Part shown: piece after piece, positions 60,327 through 64,000 of the stretch
How positions within the stretch are numbered: position 1 is the first letter of the stretch
How the letters are laid out: each line of letters opens with the position of its first letter
Source of the DNA: Pseudomonas wayambapalatensis
GTDB taxonomy: Bacteria; Pseudomonadota; Gammaproteobacteria; Pseudomonadales; Pseudomonadaceae
Length of the DNA stretch: 64,000 nucleotides
NCBI GenBank assembly: GCA_014268975.2
Contig: CP077096.1
Coordinates: 3,757,501 to 3,821,500 of the forward strand
Reading direction: 5' to 3'
Made by a program: the position numbers and the translations under genes
Notes under the pieces: model-generated
Seen by the model: the letters and a program-made list of their open reading frames with translations, nothing else
The model's database searches: none
What the model was told of the DNA's origin: nothing

Positions 60327-61787
60327 ATGGCCAGAGGCAAGCAAGCCATTGCCCTCGACCTCGCCCTGCCGTTCGAACTGTCAGCCGGCAGCGCCACCGG
60401 CAAGCACCGGCTGCTGCATGGCTTTCTCCAGGAACTGGTGGTCAGCGGCCATCTGCCACCCGGCACCCTGCTGCCCTCAACACGCACGTTGGCACAGCGC
60501 TGGGGCGTAGCGCGCGGCACGCTGGAGGCGGTGTTCGAGCAACTCAAGCTGGAAGGCTTCATCGAGCGTCGCCAGGGCGCGGGCTCGCAGGTCACCCTGC
60601 AACTGCCCGATGCCCTGATCGCATCCGGCAACCCGACCGGCCACGCGCCACCAGCGCGGCCGATGCCCGATCCACAGTTGTTGCAAGCGCAGGTCCAGGC
60701 GCGCGTCCCTTTCGTCGCGCGCCTGCCCGACCCGAACTTGCTGGAGCAGAATCTTTTCCCGGCACGCCTGGAGGCCCCCGGCCTGCTTGAAAGCTTGCCT
60801 GCGCAGGGTGACCCACGCCTGCGCCAGGCCATTGCAGCCCATCTGAGACTCTATCGAGGTATCGACTGCGAGGCGGATGACATCCTGGTCACCCACGGTA
60901 TTCGCCACACCCTCGACCTGTTCAGCCGCGTGCTGCCCAGGCACCGGGCGCTCGCCCTCGAGGACCCAGGCTATGCCTGGGCCAGGCGGATTTTCGAACG
61001 CTCGGGGCACAGGCTGTTCAGCACGCCACTCGACGAACAGGGCCTGCGCGTCGATACCCTTGCCGACCATGAAACGCTCGGGGCGGTGCACGTGACGCCC
61101 GCCCATCAAGCGCCATTGGGCATCTGCATGAGCGTCGAACGCCGCCAGTCCTTGCTCGACTGGGCGCAGGCACAGGACGCGATAGTCATCGAGGACGATT
61201 ACGACAGCGAGTACAACTATGCGAGTGCACCGCTGCCGGCGATCAAGGCGATCGACCACCATGACCGAGTGCTGTTCTGCGGCAGTTTCAACAAGACCTT
61301 GTTCAGCAACCTGCGCCTGGGCTTCGCCGTGGTGCCCCGCCGCCTGCACGCCGAAATGCTGGACACGCTGACGATCTCCGGGCAAGCGCCTGGCGCCCTC
61401 GGCCAGCGAGCGCTGGAGCAGATGCTCGGCAACGGCCAGTACGCGCGCCACCTGCGCATTGCCCGGCAGACCTACCAGCAACGCCGCGACCTGCTCATCG
61501 ACAGGCTGCGCCGGCACACTGACGTGCGAATTGCCGGCGAGCAGTCAGGGCTGCATTTCATCCTCTGGTTGCCCGAAAACTGCAACGAACAGCAATTCTG
61601 CCAACAGGCCCGCGAGCAGGGCCTGATGCTTCAGCCGCTCGGACTGTTCACCCGTGAACATGCCTGGCCTCCAGGCGTACTGGTGGGCTACGCCTCGTTG
61701 ACCGAGGCGCAGATTGCGCTGGCCGGGGACTCGCTGGGGCGGCTGTACCGGGATGCGCTCACTGGGCGCCGTAGTGGATGCGATTGA
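60327..61787 (+). CDS. MocR-type regulator (GntR helix-turn-helix plus aminotransferase domain)
   Basis: A 486-residue fusion: GntR-type winged helix (about 25-95, with RTLAQRWGVARGTLEAVFEQL) and a fold-type I PLP-dependent aminotransferase domain (about 120-480). The PLP lysine is Lys323 in SFNKTLF, and the conserved DDYDSEY motif is present. Members such as PdxR and TauR use PLP to control a neighbouring gene; the divergent efflux pump is the obvious candidate here. It overlaps convergent greB by 29 bases. Confidence 0.9.
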   Translation: MARGKQAIALDLALPFELSAGSATGKHRLLHGFLQELVVSGHLPPGTLLPSTRTLAQRWGVARGTLEAVFEQLKLEGFIERRQGAGSQVTLQLPDALIASGNPTGHAPPARPMPDPQLLQAQVQARVPFVARLPDPNLLEQNLFPARLEAPGLLESLPAQGDPRLRQAIAAHLRLYRGIDCEADDILVTHGIRHTLDLFSRVLPRHRALALEDPGYAWARRIFERSGHRLFSTPLDEQGLRVDTLADHETLGAVHVTPAHQAPLGICMSVERRQSLLDWAQAQDAIVIEDDYDSEYNYASAPLPAIKAIDHHDRVLFCGSFNKTLFSNLRLGFAVVPRRLHAEMLDTLTISGQAPGALGQRALEQMLGNGQYARHLRIARQTYQQRRDLLIDRLRRHTDVRIAGEQSGLHFILWLPENCNEQQFCQQAREQGLMLQPLGLFTREHAWPPGVLVGYASLTEAQIALAGDSLGRLYRDALTGRRSGCD

Positions 61788-62235
61788 TGTACCAGGTCGC
61801 TTCGCCCGTGGGCGTATGCACCAGCACTTCGTCGCCCTCTTCTTTCTTCAGCAACGCGCGGGCCATGGGTGAGTCGATGGAGATGTAGTCGTTGCGACCG
61901 TAGATTTCGTCGTAACCGACGATGCGAAACGTCAGGGTTTCGCCGTCGTCGTTCTCGATCTCGACCCAGGCACCGAAGAACACCTTGCCTTCCTGCTCCG
62001 GGGAATAGGCGACGACTTTCACATCCTCGAGGCGCTTGCGCAGGTAGCGGACCCGCCGATCGATCTCGCGCAGCAATTTCTTGTTGTACTGGTAATCGGC
62101 GTTCTCGCTGCGATCCCCCAGCGACGCGGCCCAGGTCACCTTCTGGGTGATCTCGGGGCGGTAGACGCGCCACAGGTGGTCCAGCTCCTTCTTGAGGGCG
62201 TCATGACCTTCGGTGGTGATGATGTTGGTACTCAA
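61759..62235 (-). CDS. greB: Transcription elongation factor GreB
   Basis: A 158-residue Gre factor: N-terminal coiled coil (about 1-75) with DRSENADYQYNKKLL at its tip, carrying the acidic residues that act in RNA cleavage, and a C-terminal FKBP-like domain (about 80-155). The ENADYQYNK form and the basic patch separate GreB from GreA. The TTG at 62235 is behind a GAGGAGAG site and gives the family N-terminus (STNIITTEGH); the ATG nine codons upstream does not. Confidence 0.92.
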   Translation of the reverse strand: MSTNIITTEGHDALKKELDHLWRVYRPEITQKVTWAASLGDRSENADYQYNKKLLREIDRRVRYLRKRLEDVKVVAYSPEQEGKVFFGAWVEIENDDGETLTFRIVGYDEIYGRNDYISIDSPMARALLKKEEGDEVLVHTPTGEATWYINRIHYGAQ

Positions 62236-62326
62236 ACCGCTTGCTCTCCTCGGCACAGCCACAGCAGGCGCCTTGGGCCTGCCGGGTTACCGAGCTTAAC
62301 CAAAAACAGAAGCCGCCACACCCCGC

Positions 62327-62635
62327 TCAGCGACGGGTGATCAGGCCCTGGCGCGCGATGCGGGTCAACTGGCCGATGATCTCGCCGGCATCCTCGCCGA
62401 TCGGGGCCTGGATTACGGCCAGGTCAAAGCGATCGTTGGCGTAATGGGCAAGGTTGCAAGCCGCTTCGGCGAACTGGATGAGGAAGGCGCGGGCCTGGCC
62501 CTTGCGGCGCGAGAAGCCGTCGAGGTTACGCAGGAGCGTGGGTTGATGCTGGCCACCGAGCAGGATGCGCGGAGTGCGGGAGGCCTGGTCAACAGGCAGT
62601 GGGGTCAGGCAGACACTGGTACGTGGGCAACTCAT
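62327..62635 (-). CDS. Conserved hypothetical protein
   Basis: A 102-residue soluble protein not assigned to a family. The middle part (KGQARAFLIQFAEAACNLAH and following) and C-terminal GEIIGQLTRIARQGLITRR look like real helical sequence and the GC pattern fits coding DNA. The ATG at 62635 has a GAAGAGA sequence upstream. It follows greB by 91 bases on the same strand. Function unknown. Confidence 0.6.
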   Translation of the reverse strand: MSCPRTSVCLTPLPVDQASRTPRILLGGQHQPTLLRNLDGFSRRKGQARAFLIQFAEAACNLAHYANDRFDLAVIQAPIGEDAGEIIGQLTRIARQGLITRR

Positions 62636-62789
62636 GGTGGTATCTCTTCGCCTCGCAAATCCCGCTGGGCAGCGGTGGGAGGCGTCACCGAACCAGCGCT
62701 TTAGCGGTATTTCGGATCGCCCGGGGGCCTCTCCTGCGCCCCGCAAGTAGCTGTTTAAATCGGCGCAAGCGGTATCGTAGAGCGTCGGA

Positions 62790-62827
62790 CGGCAAGCTGC
62801 AAGAGGGCATTCACTTGCAGCTTGCCG
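62790..62827. repeat. 14-base inverted repeat after doxX
   Basis: Perfect arms CGGCAAGCTGCAAG and CTTGCAGCTTGCCG with a 10-base loop, 21 bases downstream of the DoxX stop. No T-run follows. The CAAGCTGCAAG unit is a motif seen repeatedly in Pseudomonas intergenic DNA. Confidence 0.65.
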
Positions 62828-62848
62828 CAGGGTGGTTGCAACGAGATG

Positions 62849-63283
62849 TCAGCGGGCGATCAGACGATCCAGAGACAGGCGCCCCGCCCCTTCGACCAGC
62901 ACCGCCAGCGTGCCGCCCAACAGTGCCAGGGCGAACTCGTAGCCGTTGTTGGACATGAACAGACCATTACCGATGTGCACCGAGAAGATCGCCACCACCA
63001 GCGTCACGCTCAGCGCCAGCGCCGCCGGGCGGGCCAGCAGGCCGAGCAGCAGTGCCAGGCCGCCGAAGAACTCCGCGCTGCCCGAGAGCAGGGCCATCAG
63101 ATAGCCAGGGGCCAGGCCAATGCTTTCCATCCATTGACCGGTGCCTTCCAGGCCATGGCCACCGAACAGGCCGAACAGCTTCTGTGAGCCATGCGCCATG
63201 AAGATGATGCCGACCAGGATGCGGATGATGCTGAGGCCGAAACCGGCGCGGGTGACGAACAGGGCGTTGAGGGAGGGATTCAT
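62849..63283 (-). CDS. DoxX family membrane protein
   Basis: A 144-residue protein with four hydrophobic helices (about 12-35, 55-75, 80-100, 112-132) and the DoxX pattern (RILVGIIFMAHGSQKLFG near the N-terminus, followed by GAPGY-like turns). DoxX proteins are small inner-membrane proteins linked to redox or thiol stress in some bacteria; no specific role here. A single-gene unit. Confidence 0.88.
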   Translation of the reverse strand: MNPSLNALFVTRAGFGLSIIRILVGIIFMAHGSQKLFGLFGGHGLEGTGQWMESIGLAPGYLMALLSGSAEFFGGLALLLGLLARPAALALSVTLVVAIFSVHIGNGLFMSNNGYEFALALLGGTLAVLVEGAGRLSLDRLIAR

Positions 63284-63391
63284 CGGGTGAGCTTCCTTGA
63301 AATGTCAGGTTGGAATGGCCGCCATCTTAATCAAACCAACGAATAAGAAAACCGCAAAAAACCCAACAAACAAATCGAAAAAGTCGATTTA

Positions 63392-64000
63392 TCAGCGTTT
63401 CGCAACCCGCTCCAAGGCGCTGCGCTCACGGTTGAATGCCAGGAAGTACTTGTTGACGCTGTTGACGAAGTTCACCGGCCCCATCCCCACCTGCTCCATG
63501 GCGATGCGCTCGGTCTGGAAAAACCACTGGTTGCCGTTGAGGCCGCGGCGACGGGCCTCGGCGCGCATGGCCTGGACACGCTCCGGACCGAGGTTGTAGG
63601 CGGCGAGAATGAAGGCCATGCGCTCACGCTCATTGAGCTGCGGGCTGGAAAAGAACTTGCGCCGGATCAACGCGAGGTAGCGCGCGCTGGCCTGAACATT
63701 GCCATCGACCGTGGCGGTATTGCTCACGCCCACCCGTTGCGCGGCGGCCGGGGTGATCTGCATCAGCCCATGGGCGCCCCCTGTGCCGCGAGCCTTGGGA
63801 TCGAACGTCGACTCCTTGAACGCCAAGGCCGCCAGATTGAGCCAGTCGATCTGCTGGTCGGCGCCATGCTTCTGCAACACCGCGCGCAGCGACTCCAGGC
63901 GCTGGCGGTCCTGGCGAGCCAACGGATTGTGCACGCGGTACTGGCGTCGATAGATGCGCTCGAAGGCTGCATCCTGGTTGTCCGGCGCACGGTAAACGGC
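63392..64000 (-). CDS. Lytic transglycosylase with SLT domain (5' part outside the window)
   Basis: The last 202 codons of a longer gene: the frame stays open to the window edge, reading RAPDNQDAAFERIYRRQYR before the SLT domain. The SLT domain (about the first 135 codons after 63934) has the catalytic Glu in FKESTFDP, GAHGLMQI and AYNLGPERV. It cuts glycan strands of peptidoglycan. Many relatives (MltF type) carry a solute-binding-like N-terminal domain, which would lie beyond the edge. The ATG-like start inside this frame is probably not the true start. Confidence 0.88.
   Translation of the reverse strand, partial: AVYRAPDNQDAAFERIYRRQYRVHNPLARQDRQRLESLRAVLQKHGADQQIDWLNLAALAFKESTFDPKARGTGGAHGLMQITPAAAQRVGVSNTATVDGNVQASARYLALIRRKFFSSPQLNERERMAFILAAYNLGPERVQAMRAEARRRGLNGNQWFFQTERIAMEQVGMGPVNFVNSVNKYFLAFNRERSALERVAKR

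Noticed and set aside
1..64000. CRISPR arrays, rRNA genes, toxin-antitoxin pairs or prophage structural genes
   Set aside because: No regularly spaced repeats, rRNA sequence or recognisable proteins of these classes were seen.

Overview
This 64 kb window is high-GC chromosomal DNA with the gene content of a Pseudomonas of the P. putida group. The pointers are OprI, CysB, the prpB-prpC-acnD-prpF methylcitrate cluster with separate prpE and acnB, a bacteriophytochrome beside Csu-type pili, and 35-bp-class Pseudomonas REP palindromes. The gene order resembles my memory of one part of the P. putida KT2440 chromosome; I could not check this by alignment. Both window ends are open: the last gene (lytic transglycosylase, minus strand) runs off the right edge.

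Layout. 0-7.6 kb: an M14 carboxypeptidase, then a minus-strand Csu-type chaperone-usher pilus operon (four small spore-coat-U pilins, chaperone, usher, two-domain tip protein). 7.9-13.0 kb: a divergent light-signalling operon (bacteriophytochrome kinase, single-domain response regulator, hybrid kinase). 13.1-19.3 kb: tRNA-Gln(UUG), a YdcH-like protein, zapE, prpE, a leucine-rich-repeat protein kinase and a LysR regulator. 19.2-24.5 kb: an HPP-CBS membrane protein, a BqsPQRS-like two-component operon with two PepSY proteins, and a patatin phospholipase.

24.5-31.3 kb: a small decayed genomic island inserted at the first codons of queD. It is framed by a 17-bp direct repeat and carries a broken IS630-family transposase, a ychF fragment, a two-gene cyclic-di-GMP module (pseudo-receiver-HDOD protein and PAS-GGDEF-EAL protein) and a frameshifted AlpA-like regulator. 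No integrase gene remains.

31.2-42.5 kb: queD, a DUF1289 protein, acnB behind a long structured leader, then the minus-strand prp operon (GntR regulator-prpB-prpC-acnD-prpF), with REP palindrome pairs in each of its three gaps. 42.5-45.6 kb: a three-gene operon of retropepsin-like protease, transglutaminase-like 7TM protein and ATP-grasp ligase. 45.7-49.6 kb: pabB, cysH, cysB and a universal stress protein. 49.7-55.1 kb: a ketopantoate-reductase-like gene, a PilZ-like protein, DAHP synthase, a GNAT acetyltransferase, oprI and an L,D-transpeptidase. 55.2-64 kb: tesA-like esterase divergent from a YbbA/YbbP ABC transporter, a Bcr/CflA-type efflux pump divergent from a MocR-type regulator, greB, a hypothetical gene, DoxX and the partial lytic transglycosylase.

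How the parts work together: prpE, prpC, acnD, prpF, prpB and acnB make a full route from propionate through methylcitrate to pyruvate and succinate. CysB and CysH are the regulator and a key reductase of sulfate assimilation. OprI and the adjacent L,D-transpeptidase may act together in tethering the outer membrane to peptidoglycan. Light sensing, Csu pili and the island's cyclic-di-GMP genes all point to surface-lifestyle control, but the links between them are inference.
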